The notes beneath the pieces were generated by a model. It worked only from the letters and a program-made list of their open reading frames with translations, ran no database searches and had not been told where the DNA came from. Positions 25,780-38,705 of a stretch of 64,000 bases of DNA are shown piece after piece. Positions within the stretch are counted from its first letter, which is position 1; each line of letters opens with the position of its first letter. The DNA comes from Enchytraeus crypticus (lineage: Eukaryota > Annelida > Clitellata > Enchytraeida > Enchytraeidae). Where the stretch lies: the NCBI GenBank assembly GCA_905160935.1, contig CAJHZI010000609.1, forward strand, positions 764,001 through 828,000, given 5' to 3'. Position numbers and translations under genes: made by a program.

Positions 25780-25975
25780 TAAATAGCGTAGGGGTAACGT
25801 CATGAAGCTTTAAATGACGGGTACGTCATGAAGTTTTAGATGACAAATCCTGAGGTGATTTGAATCCTCGTGGGTTCGAATCCCTGCCGCGCTGATCTGA
25901 GAGTAAAATCTCGGACATTCACTGGACATTCATACGGAAAATGGTCTAGATTGCCTAACGGATTAAACATGTGGT
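25780..25975 (+). mobile_element. SINE-B copy
   Basis: A tRNA-like B box (gggttcgaatccc) is followed by gctgatctgagagtaaaatc and ggacattcactggacatt. The last blocks recur in the copies at 55640 and 58425. The 5' part has an internal duplication of acgtcatgaag followed by tttaaatgac or tttagatgac. It is not a tRNA gene, since no cloverleaf continues 3' of the B box. Confidence 0.75.
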
Positions 25976-26149
25976 TTTAAAAGTGATAAATATCAACATA
26001 GTTGATTATTCACTATAATGCGTGTTTACTTTTTTATTTCTGAAAATCTACAATGAATACTTAGGCTACATCTACATTTATATGTGATCTAGTTGTACAC
26101 TCTTTTGCTGAGCTTTTTTTAGCATGACATCTAGTTTTATAAGTTTTTA

Positions 26150-26290
26150 GCTGGAGCTTATGTCGAAGTCTGTGAGATACTCGACCGCGGATCAGTATGT
26201 GCTGGGTTCAAATCCTGGGCTCGCCCGTCACTGACATCGCTTTCGAGTGAGGCAACTGACGTTAACCTTATCTTTACCAACTTTTTTATA
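26150..26290 (+). mobile_element. SINE-A copy, near full length
   Basis: It runs from agctggagcttatgtcg through a B box (gggttcaaatcc) and cgtcactgacatcgctttcg to the end near ctttaccaactttt. Confidence 0.85.
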
Positions 26291-29175
26291 TTTTTTCGCA
26301 TTTTGAATTTACGAATGTGTTAGCAAAGGGAACAGGCGGAGGCGCGGAATAGATGCTTTATTCCAGCTAGTGCTACGTTTAGCGACCTCAGAGTTTGTTG
26401 GTTTATTTAATATAGAGATGCAAAAGGGAGGCAACGATTCATCGTGGAATTTATGTTATTCTATGTGACATAAGCAAATATTATTTAGGAGATCAGGTCA
26501 TGAATGATCAAAAAGGACTGTTGTTCATGTAGCCGTGTTTTCAGATGCTAATTCAATGAGAATTTAGCGCCCATATCTTCGACTATGATAGAGCTGTCCC
26601 ATGCGGCCTATACAACTACTGACATTTCATTTTGACAGCTTCAATATGCATAAATAAAAAAGAAAGCTAAATAGAAATTATTTCAACTACAATTTTTTTA
26701 CAAAACTTAATTTCAGATAAATTCCAGTTAACTTTTTAGGCTATAAAGTGAAGGTTAACGTCTGTTTAAAGGCTACGCTGAGATTATGTCCCGTGGCCTA
26801 TTGTTTATTGCTTGCCGCCAACTCGGCCAATATCCGATAAAAATAAAACTATACCTTGATTATTCATTTCAAAGTTTGGCTATATGTTTATGAGAAATTT
26901 TATAGCCCACCTCAATTGAATTAGACTCTCAAAACCATCTTTCAGATCATCAGAGCAGGGAGGTCTACAATATACATAAATGTAAATGTATAAGTTGAGC
27001 TTATCCCAAGCGCTTTTGTCTATATACGCATGCTTATGGCGTAAAGCAATGCACAGAAAGAGTTCAAATAGCGTTATGACAAATTTACTACGGTACAGTA
27101 TAATAAAATTTTGAATGAAAATCTAAATCTGGAATAAATTGCATCGCGATTGTTAGATATAATTTTATGGCGAGTCTCTGGCACTTGTGAGTAGTAAACA
27201 TGTAAACTGAAGCAGAAGTGTCATAGCGTCCTCCATTGTCAGTACCCATAATGAAAAGAGTGACTGGATGATTGAAGGTTTGTTTGTAGGATTTCATCGA
27301 GTTGCAGTGTAGCAGTGTTTGCTTATTATCAGTCACCATATTATATTTGATGGGTATTGAAGTTATTGACTAGTGGACGTGTAGTGGGCGGCCTAAGAGT
27401 ATGGGTGAATGTTTGTGTGTGTTTCTCTCTCGATAAGTGCATGTGTGTCAGACGATATTGTATGTGTTTTATGAAACTCTAATGAAGTTTGTATTCTAAC
27501 ATTTGTAAGGCTTGAATTGTGACACATGTTCCTTCTCAAATGCTCTTTTAGATATAGATTTCTCTTTCGCTCAACAGGATGGTAGAGTAGGAATGGTATA
27601 TATTTTAAGAATCTTAATGTAACTTAACTTTTGTAAAAATATTATGTACTCTTAGGTGGTTTATAATAAGGTTCTTTAGCTCATGTTCACTCTTATACGA
27701 CATGAATAGGAAATAAAGTTATGTGCAGCTTTGTTGTAAAAATCGTAACACTTGGTAACAGGAGCGTCTTCACCATATTAGCGATGACGTAGGTTGCGTC
27801 ACGAATTTCTCCGGGGTACCTAAAAATCAAACTAATGGGGGTACAGTACTATAAGCCAAAGGGGAAGTCGTTCCTGCTCAGTAACAATATTGTTGATGTA
27901 ATTACAATTCATTAATACATCATCTTTGTGATCATTTTATTTTCAAAGATATTGTTTGACAAAACACACTTAACTATATATACTGTTTCAAATTAAAATA
28001 AATATTCGAATAACTGTATTTGAAAATGCACAGACGCTACATAAATTCAACTTACCATAAATAATTAACCTTGCATTATTAGTCTATTTTTTGTGCAAAA
28101 GCTGACTTAGATGACTAGTAGTAATGGATGGAATATTATTTAATTATAAATGTAAAAACTATGTAATTTCAGAATTCATTATTTGACAACCGTCTGAGGA
28201 GTATAAGTGCAATTACATTACAGTGCGTAAGATTATTAGATCTTTATATATTATAAGACAATTAATCTATTTTTATTTAAACCTTGGGCACCCTGCTAGC
28301 TCGCTGTTGTAGTTGTTGACCCCTAGGGCCTGTAAACAAGCCCAATGATTAATTTCCCGTAGAGTCCACGCCCCGATGAGTTCACCTCGTCTACAACTGT
28401 GGTCAAACAAAATAATTTTTATGGGGAAAGAATGAGAATGATTTATTTACAGCATTTTCAGTTTTTCTTTTTGCATTTCATAATATTTAGCGAAAAATAC
28501 GTAAATCTGGCAAATTTTTCCAATATCTGAAAAACAAGTCTGATTTACCATTGCCCTATTACTATTGCTATTTAATAATTGATTACTAATACTGAAGTCA
28601 ATCCGATATTTAACAAACTATGCAATTATAAACTTATGTACAGAATTCTGTCCTGCATTTAATCTGTAATTATTTGAGTTTCATATAAGCAGAAGTTCCA
28701 TAACTTCCTTCTAATAACAAAGTGTCTTCCAAGTGGGGCAGCGTCTTCACTAAGGTCATTGCTTATACCGATGACTAGGAGAGACGAGCTTCTACTCTCT
28801 GAGGCTTCTTTCTAAAAAAACTCCTTAAAGACATAAAAATCTCTACTCAATTCCTTCTCGTTATTTGCAGTAAGTGTGAAGGTCAACGGCCAATCTGCTT
28901 GTGCTAAATCGTTACAATTGACAGATGGATTCGTTGTTAAATGATGTTAAATGTAATTCAGAAATTTGAGCCTAGGATCAGGTGTCAGTCAGTAATGTTG
29001 GACTGAAAGGGCCTACTGTTGCTGAATATTTGACAGAGCTGTCGTGATTGTAATCGATATCGCGAAGTGTTTAACGATTTCTGTATCTGCAGATCTCTCG
29101 TCAAACCAATCAATCAATCAAAGTCAGCAACTGTTTAGTCAATCTCTCAAGTAGTGACCAATGTCGCCCACATCC
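26291..29175. other. Unique non-coding DNA
   Basis: No exon, RNA gene or element recognised on either strand. The 83-residue minus-strand frame at 27088-27339 has an ordinary composition but no flanking splice signals that fit and no recognised motif. Confidence 0.4.
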
Positions 29176-29222
29176 TAGCTTTCTTTCGCTTTCTTTCGCT
29201 TTCTTTCGCTTTCTTTCGCTTT
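29176..29222 (+). repeat. 10-bp tandem repeat (ctttctttcg)n
   Basis: Four consecutive perfect units. Confidence 0.9.
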
Positions 29223-29639
29223 TGCTAATCAGAATATTGAATCCGTTCTGCTATTCATGGAAGATTTTAATTTTCTTCATTTCTCTAGTAACTCGAGCTT
29301 CAGTTTGTTTAAGTATTAAAGAACTGTTTTGAGCATAATAGCATTTTCTGCTAAAATTGTAATTAAGCAATTGATTAATTTCAGATGGAACTCTAAGTTT
29401 TATGCAATAATTATTGTCAAGTTTATTAATCTCCTTTTGTTGTTTGTTTTCTTATTGCCTGTTTAGACAATTCCCCTATATGGCTCGGTGTATTTTCTGA
29501 AATAGCTGATTACAAAAATTGCAATACTAAAATTAGGGATATACTATGTTTGATTTGCTAAATACTTAGACCCTAAAATCCGGGAATAGGGGCATGTGTT
29601 TATTGATGGCATAAATCTCAAACTCGCGCTCTTAATGTT

Positions 29640-29830
29640 TTTATACTCTCTCTTAATGCACTGCCTACAGGTAGGTCCATGGTATAGAGCGCCTCCACTC
29701 TTCTCTGTTTTCTGCTTTCCTCTTCATATCCACATATGAGTGGGTCCTTAAATCATCTAACAAACCTAATCTCGGCCTGCCTCTATCTCTATTTAGTCTT
29801 AATACATTTTCTGCTATCTAAATAATATAA
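29640..29830 (+). repeat. R3 dispersed repeat copy
   Basis: It contains aatgcactgcctacaggtag, gtccatggtatagagcgcct and ctcttcatatccacatatga, all shared with R3 copies elsewhere. Confidence 0.75.
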
Positions 29831-30768
29831 GAAATACTACATGAAAGAAATAAACAATAATTATAATGAAAATAACAGTTGGCTAGTCATTGCCTGAATT
29901 AAAATGAGTATCATATCAGATATGTTCTTGAAATTCTTTTGCAATCAGTTCAAATACAAAATTAAAAAATGAAAGGAGTGTGTGAAAAACCTATGTTATA
30001 TAGTTCAAAATATCCTTTAAATAGTCTTCCAAAATAAAATAACATTATAGAACATGAAGGTTCAAAGATAATAGTGTAGCTAAGACAATTATTTTTAAAT
30101 AAACAAGCAGACTTTCAGCCGACCACAAATATACAAACAAAAATAAACAAAAATACATAAATGAACGTACATCCATATAAGTAGAGAAGAGCAAGAATGA
30201 TTTAGTAATTAAGACCAGTAGAGAAGAAAGCTGGAAAGATCGAACAGAAAAAGTGGAGGAATTCCAAACAGGTCCCTCTGGAGCTATTAATTCAGATGAT
30301 GTAAGTGTGAGTTTTAAACTGTTTCTCATGTGAGATTTTACCCAAGAGCTCTACTACGTTATATACAATATAACTGCATAGTGTTTCTCTTCTCCATTTT
30401 ATCCAATTCTGAAAGTATGATTGCATCAGTTGATCATGAAGTAACTTCAGTGTTATTCTGTTTTTCTTAAGCTTTTGCTTATCCTTAAAGCCGCTCTTCA
30501 TATTGCTCGATATAAAGAATGACTAGGAATGAGTTCCTGCGAAGAATTGTCTAACACTGGTGCATAACACCCTAATAATAAATTTATCCTAATTACCAAG
30601 CCGACGTTCGATGAATATATGAGAGCCGAAAGATTGGCTAATATACAAGAATTTTCAGACTAAGAATAAGGGAAAAGATATTTGTTTTATATTACTGAAA
30701 ATATGAGGCCAGCTTGCCATCAGTAGTCCAACAATTTGACGCAAGAAGCATGTTGATCAAGAAGGAAC
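29831..30768. other. AT-rich non-coding DNA
   Basis: Minus-strand frames at 30045-30501 are Leu/Phe-rich and AT-driven, without supported splice sites. Confidence 0.35.
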
Positions 30769-30832
30769 ATGGCGGCTGAATTCAAGGGTATACGAGTATT
30801 ATTGGAAAGACCAAGCGAATATTATGCCATGG
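30769..30832 (+). CDS. Candidate first exon, arrestin-domain-like N-terminus
   Basis: ATG in an excellent context (gaacATGGCGGCT) opens 21 codons plus one base, MAAEFKGIRVLLERPSEYYA then M, up to a possible donor (ATGG/gtatca). The pattern of a short beta-strand, then L-x-x-P-x-x-x-Y-x-x-G, resembles the start of arrestin-domain-containing (ARRDC/alpha-arrestin) proteins, where the first strand is followed by a Pro and a Tyr before a conserved Gly-Glu. The Gly would be completed by the next exon, which I did not find. If unspliced, the frame stops after 32 codons at 30865-30867. Alternatives are a short unrelated ORF or an upstream ORF. Confidence 0.25.
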
Positions 30833-31189
30833 GTATCAAGTGTAGACGCCATGGAGGCGGCTAGTATAAAGAAATGTTAAATCAAAATTCACAATTTCTT
30901 CGTAGTCTGCGTATTTTATAGCACGATCCCTTGACGATGACATGATGATATAATATTATCATGGACTCTCAAATTCTGTAGATTGTTAATCGCAGGAAAT
31001 TGAACTCTCAACGAATTTTCAATGTATGGCAAAAGCGCGAGAAACCAAGCTGACTAATTAGATAAATAGGTTGATCAGATTTAACTTGCCATTAGCTGTA
31101 GTTAATATATTTTAGCTGTAGTTAATATTTTATCATTTTATTCAAAATCCACAAAGATCCCATTAAGCAATACATTCAAAGTTAATTCC

Positions 31190-31400
31190 GCCAACCCCTC
31201 TTCCCTTCCAAGCGTTGTCATAGAAAGGGCTAGCCCTCCCCCACCTCCCGGGTCCCTCCAGAGACGATTTACCGAGAGGCGGTCCCTCGGGGCGTGAGAT
31301 GGCGCTTCACAGCCCCCTAGAGTCCGAGAAATCTGCGAGATGAGCCGATTGCGCGGAAAAGCTTTCCAGCAACCGACAGCAAGGCTCGAGATCTCGAATA
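31190..31400. other. GC- and CpG-rich island
   Basis: About 200 bp rich in C-runs (ccctcccccacctcccg) and CpG in an AT-rich setting. No long open frame with splice sites was found. It may be a promoter-associated island or an old element remnant. Confidence 0.35.
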
Positions 31401-31799
31401 CTGTACTCAGTTAATCCTGGTCAGGTTGATTGTTGCTTTTGGCTTTTTTAGTTTGTTTAGTTGTTCAGTAGGATAGCCTATATTTATTATTTATTTCAGC
31501 TGTAATGCCCAGTTTAGGCTTTTCATATAGTTAGGCAGTTAGGTATAATTTTATATTTACATATTATATTATATTATGTGTATCTTTTTTACTTTTAACT
31601 CTCATTTGATTTCATAAATAACGAAATGTATCAGATATTACGTCAAACATTACTGGAAGTTTTGGAGAGGCCTTCTAGCTTGAGAAGAATTCAGAAATTA
31701 ATTTAATTAAATGCAGTCAGCAGAAATAAGAAAGAATTAAGAAGTTTATTAGAAAATAGCGTAGATATTTATTTATAAAAGGTAATATATTTGAGAATT

Positions 31800-32075
31800 C
31801 CCCGTGTTGTGTCCGGGTTATTTGAAGAATTGACCAACCGGTGACTGCGCGTGTCGTAGAAGGCGACTAAAGCACTAAGATCCATACCAACGTCAGAAGG
31901 GCATTCGGTTGGTGAGCGCCTAGGCTCCAGAAATTGCTACAAAATTTAAACGAATGGAAAAGTCTTAAATAGGGGATTGGCTGGTGGTGTGGTGTAGGAC
32001 AGAGAGGATTTCAGACTGCCTATTTGTATCCCGACCCTTGTTAAACAGAGATTCAAGGGAGGAGGATGATGATGA
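31800..32075 (+). mobile_element. R4 dispersed element, longest copy
   Basis: About 275 bp with a recognisable 5' part (gaccaaccggtgactgcg, gtcgtagaaggcgac) shared with 53722-53830. Its 3' 170 bp match 1745-1930 in inverted orientation and end in ggaggatgatgatga. It looks like the 3' end of a non-LTR retrotransposon or a SINE using such an end. Confidence 0.7.
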
Positions 32076-32329
32076 ATATATTTGAGAATTGTATACTTAT
32101 TTGTTGCGCTAATATTATGTTCAAAATAGCATACCTTGTGTTGTAGCGACTAGTTTTTAGAAAATATTGGATTTATTTTTATATTAAAACAGCAAATTAT
32201 TTTTTTAAGAGAATCAACATAGAGACAAATCTCCTAAAATAGTTTAGAAGAGATTCTCTGGGGATACTGAGCGGAGTCAGAATGTGTTTCTGAGAGATCT
32301 AAATGAGATCTCAATTTAAATTAAGCCTC

Positions 32330-32575
32330 TATCTCTCTCTTCTCTCTTAGTGCACTGCCTACTGGCAGGTTCCTGATATATAACGCCTCCACTCATTTCT
32401 ATCTTCCGTTTTCCTTTTCATATCCACATACGAGTGGATCTTTAAATCATCTGTAATATTCCTTTTGATATACCATTATTCTTGGGGGATTCTGCTTATG
32501 ACGAGGTGGGTCCCCTATGCCTTCCTAAGCTTCGACTAACATTTACTGGGCAGGGGCGTCATTCCCTGAGAAAAC
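32330..32575 (+). repeat. R3 dispersed repeat copy
   Basis: It contains tagtgcactgcctactggca, atataacgcctccactc and ttttcatatccacatacgag, and the distal block gacgaggtgggtcccct. This is one of the clearest full copies. Confidence 0.8.
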
Positions 32576-33124
32576 AATCCTGCTTACCCACCTATCTATA
32601 GAAATGCTATTCAAATTTAATACTTTGCATGTATACAAAAATCCTAGTTTATATAATTCTGAAAAAAAGTTTATCACTCTATGCCTGTACCTCTAGCATA
32701 CTTATTTAACATTGATAAAATATTCAGGTATTTTGAGAACATGTACCTGCTGCAGAGACGAGTTGATAGTTGATACCATACTCTCCGACAAGCGTCATAG
32801 GGTTGAAAAACAGGATTGATCTTAGTAATACTTTAATAATTTGTAGACTAAACACAGACCTTATATTAAACAAAAATATAACTCCCATCAATTTTATATA
32901 ATGTCTTAGTAAAGATGAAAGAACTTGTAAGAAATTGAAGTATATATTTGTAATTTAATATTTAATGTCAAAAATATTAATATGCCAATTTCTATTTTTA
33001 TTTAAGCTGCCTTATATTCTAAATTGATACTTTTTATTTTTATTTGACAGAACAGAATTAATTCGTCCAATTACTCTTCTATAGTTTACTACTGATAGAG
33101 TTCAGCGTCAGCTGTATGTTGCGA
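32576..33124. other. AT-rich non-coding DNA
   Basis: Nothing recognised. Confidence 0.4.
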
Positions 33125-33210
33125 TATAATATCAGTGACGGATGGAGCAGTGAATTCGAACCCTGCACCTACTGATTACCAGTCGGACAACAAGCCACCT
33201 GCTCAACCCA
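33125..33210 (-). mobile_element. SINE-A fragment, reverse orientation
   Basis: atcagtgacggatggagc, gaattcgaaccctgc (B box) and tactgattacc read as a reverse, diverged SINE-A. Confidence 0.6.
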
Positions 33211-34155
33211 AAATACTTATTTACTTATTCTCAGCACATGAATCCTTCTTCTCTAAATAATCTCATCCACTCTTGACATCCGCTTCTATCCCATTCCCTT
33301 CACAGGATCCCGAACAATGAATAAAATACACGTGGTCGCTTGATTGCTTACATGAATAATTAAAACGGATTCGAGGATTTTCCGCTTGCTCATCCCGTTC
33401 TGAATTTATCCTCCTCCGGGATGGCAAAAGTTTCTATACTTCCTTCCTGTAGAAGAACGGATCAAGTGGTTGGAGATGAGAAAGGTCAAAGTTGACTTCG
33501 GTTTTCCTTTTTGTTAAATTATGGTGATTGAGAGAGATTATTCTCTCGGGGTATTTAACAAAACACGTTGGTAACTCAAAAATACGGCATTGTTGCGGAT
33601 TAAACTGAAAACTTGGAGCATTTTATTTTAGTTATCGAGTTATAGAAATTTTCCAAAATTTGGAGGGTAAACTATATCTAACCTCTTCCATATAAACCAA
33701 TCCATTCTTATGTGGAAAGACAGGAACCATCGGAGTGCGCAGTTGGTTGACTCCGTAACTGGTGTTTGAAATCCCTGAGATTAAGTTGTCACTCGGATAG
33801 ATGGAATACAAATAGACGCTAAGCGTTTTCTAAGGTCGTTTATTTCAACTTCACGAAAGAAGATCGGAAGCCAAGGAAAAAGGGAACACGATTATTGGTG
33901 GCAGGCAGAGTATTAAATACTTGTTTATATCCGTCTGGACATTACATTTAATGTTCTTCCACTGATGATAGTTTCTACATTTATAGATATAGAGTTTTAA
34001 TATTTGAGTCATGCAAGTTCGATACTAAACAAATAAAAAACATTACTATACTTGCTATATAATGCCACGTATATGCATATTATTTTTATACTATTACTAA
34101 ACTTTATATTATAAATATATATATTGATGTATATATACTTCTATATACATGTATA

Positions 34156-34156
<1 letters not shown>
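33211..34156. other. Unique non-coding DNA
   Basis: No exon could be supported. A pyrimidine-rich tract ending cttccttcctgtag at about 33440-33455 resembles an acceptor, but the downstream frame fits nothing. Confidence 0.35.

Positions 34157-34231
<75 letters not shown>
34157..34231. repeat. (TA)n microsatellite
   Basis: About 37 uninterrupted TA units. Confidence 0.95.
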
Positions 34232-34232
<1 letters not shown>

Positions 34233-34299
34233 CGGCACAGCTAACTTATGGGCAAGCACTCTTCCAGCGAATCATGCGAAAAGCTCATTGCTGATGTAG

Positions 34300-34390
34300 T
34301 CTAACGTAACCGTTAGCCCACTTGCCATGCAAAATAACAGGTCTCGGGTTCCGGTTTCACTTGGGTTATATGCAGTCTCTGACACAGACA
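34300..34390 (+). mobile_element. Possible tRNA-derived SINE fragment
   Basis: A-box-like ttagcccacttgcc is followed about 30 bp later by B-box-like gggttccggtttcac. The spacing suits a polymerase III promoter, but the sequence does not fold as a tRNA and no second copy was found, so this is tentative. Confidence 0.3.
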
Positions 34391-36059
34391 ATAATTTTTC
34401 ACAATTTATGAAATTAAAGTTAGCGTTGTTGCTCAAATGTATGGGGATGAAAGTTACTATCTCTTGTTGGTTCAAAAAACAACATCCCTCCATCTTTAAA
34501 TACGAAATGTTTTGGAATATCAATTTTGCATTACATTAATAACGCCTCATGGTTTGACGATAAGAAGGTCATTATCAAATTCATATTACACTCTCTGTGC
34601 GTACGTCGGTAAATTGCTAGAGGAAGTGGCCGCATGTTTGTAAAGGAAACAAATGTTTTACCGGCGGGAAGACAAACGTTACTGGGAAGGTCGATCAAGC
34701 GTCCAACCATCAAGCCTGACCGCAATAGATCACGCTTCCAGCCCCACCTTAAATCCTCCGCAACAGTATAGCCTGCTCACGTCCCGGCATTATTTGCAAG
34801 CTCTTTCCTTAAGTACTTTCAAATTACTCTCTTAGTTTTCAGAGATATTCTTAAAAGGAAATGATATTTACTCAGTACCCTCGGGATACATCTCTCGCTA
34901 TTTTTTACTAAGTTTTAAAATATTGTGTACCAAATGTGTTTTACATTTCTGTAAGGCTTTTCTATTAAAAAGCTGACTAGTTTTGTTGATCCAAGAGTTT
35001 TCTAACCATTGATGCATTGATTGACTATGGGGCTCCCGAATTTCTCTTTAGATTTACAAATTAGATTACCTTCAGGCTTTCTCTTAATTGAATATATAAT
35101 TAGATGGAAAAATCAGGAATACTGTAGGAACCGACTACGAAATATGGTTGGCTTGTTTATATGTTTTCTATCCATATTCTTGCAGAAAGAAGTATTTCTG
35201 GTAAAAAGATGACTTCTTGCATTCGTATTACTTAGACTTTCATTGTAATTAGTGAGACTCTCATCGAGATGCAAAGCCTTTCGAATCACTCCATTCCAAT
35301 CCATTATAGTATTAATGTAATCTAAACATTTGATATTTTGATTGATTTGATGTCTTGAACCAACGGTAAAAACTGAATTACTACATATACTTAAATTAAG
35401 ACATTGATTAATTGATTAATTAATGAAAGAAAGAGAGAAAGAGAATCTCAATCTTGCGATATTTTGATACTTTGGACTGATTTTCTGAATTTTGAAATTT
35501 GCACCGTTTTTGGACCTTTCTTTGCTCGCCGGCTTGATTTTTGTCTCAATAGTGATCGTTGTTGTCATTGATGACTATAGCACTCTAATTGTTGTTATTA
35601 TTATTGTTAATTAATTATTTGACTTAGTGATTTATTTGGTTAATTTAGTTATTAATTTATTGAATTTTTGAATACGAATTCCTTAATTTTGATTGACTAA
35701 ATGACTGACTGATTGCATGACTGAATGACCGATTGACTGATTGGATGACTAACTTGAATTACTGAATAGCTGTTTGAGCAATTTGTTGATTGATCATTGA
35801 CTAATTTTAAATTTTGATTTTTGAGCAAATGCAATACTACTGTAGTTATGATTAAAACCTAAGAATGGCACTGATAGCCAAACTTGTTAGTGTGACGAGC
35901 GCAAGAAGACAGGAATAGCTCTACAATGATAGTCGAACCAACGACTCAACCTGCTATAGTGCAAATAATAAACATGTATAAAATTGTTTATAATATTTGT
36001 ATTTAATTTTTAATTTTTAGTTCACATGTACTAAGGGAGGCTGAGATTAAGAATGTTAG
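34391..36059. other. Unique non-coding DNA
   Basis: A degenerate gatt/gact tetranucleotide-rich area lies at 35690-35800. The frames at 34327-34835 and 35021-35304 have no splice or family support. Confidence 0.35.
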
Positions 36060-36180
36060 ATTATTTAAAAATCCACTCGGATGTGGATATGAAGAGGAAA
36101 ACGGAAGACAAAGAAGAGTGGAGGCGTTATATACCATGAACCTGCCAATAGGTAGTGCGCTAAGAGAGAGATAGAGATAG
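36060..36180 (-). repeat. R3 dispersed repeat, reverse copy
   Basis: ccactcggatgtggatatga, gcgttatataccatgaacct and gccaataggtagtgcgctaa are the reverse complement of the core R3 blocks. Confidence 0.75.
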
Positions 36181-36854
36181 AGAGAGAAAGACATTCTAAA
36201 TCCTGCGATATTTTGATTCACTCTTCTGTAAATTAAATGTAGAATAAAATTTAACTTTCTATTATTTGCATTTTTGCTGGTTGCATTCAATTGCCATTTT
36301 CGATATCATGTCTTATTCGTGTGAGTACAATATATAAATCTAGCAACTTTAAAACATCCATCATTCCGCGCAGTGGACTCTGACAAATTTGGATGGAATG
36401 CTTTCGAAGAAGGGGAAGGGACAGAGATTGAGAGGATGGGAATTGTAGGTTGAGATAAAGCAAGGCGAACGTACCCTTGAGAAAAATGATTTGAAAGGTA
36501 ATGTAGAAAAAGGAGAAGGAGGATGTTGTATTTTAGCTTTAGAAGTTAGTAACAGAATAATATTAGTATTTGTAATAATTATAAATATATGCGTATAAGA
36601 GAAACACTAATTTTGTGCTGCTACCGAGTTAACTACGAGGGACAATGCACGACGAGAGTCCTAAAACGAAACCAAACAGAAGGTTTAGAAGGATATCCGT
36701 ATGAAGCTACTTCAGAAATTTTTTACTCTCAAATATTTAATACTAAATATTTATCACACGCTTTTGATGAAAATACTTGTTGATTATGGTTATTTTTATA
36801 CGAAATTGCTATTTAAACATGCAGTTAGAAAAATATTAATTACACATTCAATTT

Positions 36855-36990
36855 CTCTCTTTAATGTTCTGTTAAGTGACAGGTGCAAGGTAAAATTCAT
36901 ACTTTTAGGCTGCTTTCACTCTCAAACTCTCACGATAAAGAGCAGTCCATAGATCCATAAGTTGATTCCTTCACAAAAGGCTATGCCTTT
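36855..36990 (+). repeat. R3-related repeat copy
   Basis: ttaatgttctgttaagtgac, ggtgcaaggtaaaattcata, actctcaaactctcacg and ccttcacaaaaggctatgcc correspond to the variant R3 form at 11430-11550. Confidence 0.6.
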
Positions 36991-37069
36991 CCAATTCTTT
37001 ATTTATTTGCCGTCAATTACGTTTAATATCTATCTTTAGTAAATATTAATAGTTAAACCTTGGCTTGGA

Positions 37070-37089
37070 AGACAGTGACAGAGAGAGAC

Positions 37090-37120
<31 letters not shown>

Positions 37121-37200
37121 TAGAGAAAAGAAAATATAGAGAAAGTATGAGACAGAGAATGAGACAAAGAGAAATTGAGAGAGCGAGTTATTTGATAACT
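37070..37200 (+). repeat. (GA)n-rich tract
   Basis: A purine-rich GA tract with a (ga)10-like core near 37095-37120. Confidence 0.9.
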
Positions 37201-38569
37201 TGACAATGGAGCTTTCTCAGTTGTTTGCTAAAGGGAATTGTGACGTCCTTATAGAATATATTTTCGGTATTACATGAATGAAATTGGAAGAAGAATGAGA
37301 CCAAAATTTAGTCTTACAGGGCACTCTAGAAATATATTTTCATATCAGAATTTTAATAACTGTGTAAATAACTTTTTATTTCTTAATGTAGAAAATGTTA
37401 CACAATTATTTTAATCTGGCAAGGATACGACTGGCTAAGAGTTTTCTAAAATGATTGCTAATCCATTGAGTTGGCGCATATATCAATACATATCACTGGT
37501 GTGTTTGTATGTGTGAACATACTTATCGTAAATATGATGATAATCTGATCTAATAAGTCCAAAAAAATTGTATCAAGTGATTAGATGGCGTATTACCATA
37601 GACTAAAGCCCTTGATGCTGATTCATTAAGAGAAGTTTTTCCATTTGTATATAGTGATAAGAGAAAGTACTGAATGCAGGGAAAACCTTCTGTTATTGTT
37701 AATTTCGGTTATTGTTAATTTCGCCCGTAGAATGAAGTGAATGCTCAATTCTTAGTAACTAGTGGCTCGCCATTATACTAACTTAAACCTCTACGCTACT
37801 ATCTCATCTCATAATGAAGTTGATAATAAAATATCCATTTTTGTACAACATATAATAAAAGAACTTACTTAATTAGATAATATGTAAAAAATTAAGTATA
37901 TTCGATGTCAAATTCTATCTTGCGGAGGGTGATGAGTAAGACTCTGCGATGGATCGAGATTAGTACAGGAAGAGGGTTGGATGGGCTGCTCTAATGTCTA
38001 CAAAGTGACGCATAAGAGAGCTCAAAGAAGAATTTGGCCGAAAAGATTCTAAAACTTAATTTAAATTCATATTACCTGCCATATTGAAGGTTGACAGTAA
38101 ACAGCAATATTGTTTTAATTTCATTTTTGAGTATTACCTACAATAATTAAGATTACACAAAGAAATAAAGAGAATTTGAAATCTGTTGCTTTCGCTTGGA
38201 GTGACACTTATGAGTTAAACTTGCATTCGAACTACTTCCGCAAATGGATCTATTAGCAACGATGGAATAAAACCGTCGCCTTTATAGATCATACATCCGA
38301 TAGACTCTGCATTCCTGGAAAGATCCGGAATATTATTTCACCAGGAATGGCGGATGGAAGGCTGATAAGATGGAAGGACTCCCGCTGGATTGAGGAGTAA
38401 ATAGCTCTAGTATAAATCGATCTAGGGATATGTCCACTGGTGGCTCGGTGGTCCGAAGCGTCCAGTGGAGGGTGGAGATAATTTAAAAATAGGCAGGGGA
38501 GAAATTTTTACTAATCAAAAACAATTAATTAATTATATTAGAGCATTTACACAGATCTAACTTTTTAGA
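37201..38569. other. Unique non-coding DNA
   Basis: Two denser, GC-richer patches (37915-38050 and 38270-38480) resemble eroded element sequence, but no family is recognised. Confidence 0.35.
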
Positions 38570-38705
38570 CTGGAGCCAGTGGCTAAGTCGGTAAGATACT
38601 CGACCGTGGATCAGTATGCGCGGGGTTCAAATCCTGGGCTCGCCCATCACTGACATCGCTTTCGAGTGAGGAAACTGACGTTAACCTTAGCTTGACCAGC
38701 TTGAT
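38570..38705 (+). mobile_element. SINE-A copy, best preserved
   Basis: It reads gactggagccagtggctaag, then gtcggtaagatactcgac, a B box (gggttcaaatcc), catcactgacatcgctttcg and gaaactgacgttaacc, and ends agcttgaccagctt. It is a good reference for the family in this window. Confidence 0.9.

Noticed and set aside
25865..25900. tRNA gene suggested by gggttcgaatccc
   Set aside because: It is the B box of a SINE-B copy. No acceptor stem or anticodon arm can be paired around it. The same applies to the SINE-A B boxes.
33440..33490. Exon after cttccttcctgtag as continuation of the arrestin-like exon
   Set aside because: In the required phase it reads EERIKWLEMRK, which does not give the V-x-G pattern that follows in arrestins.
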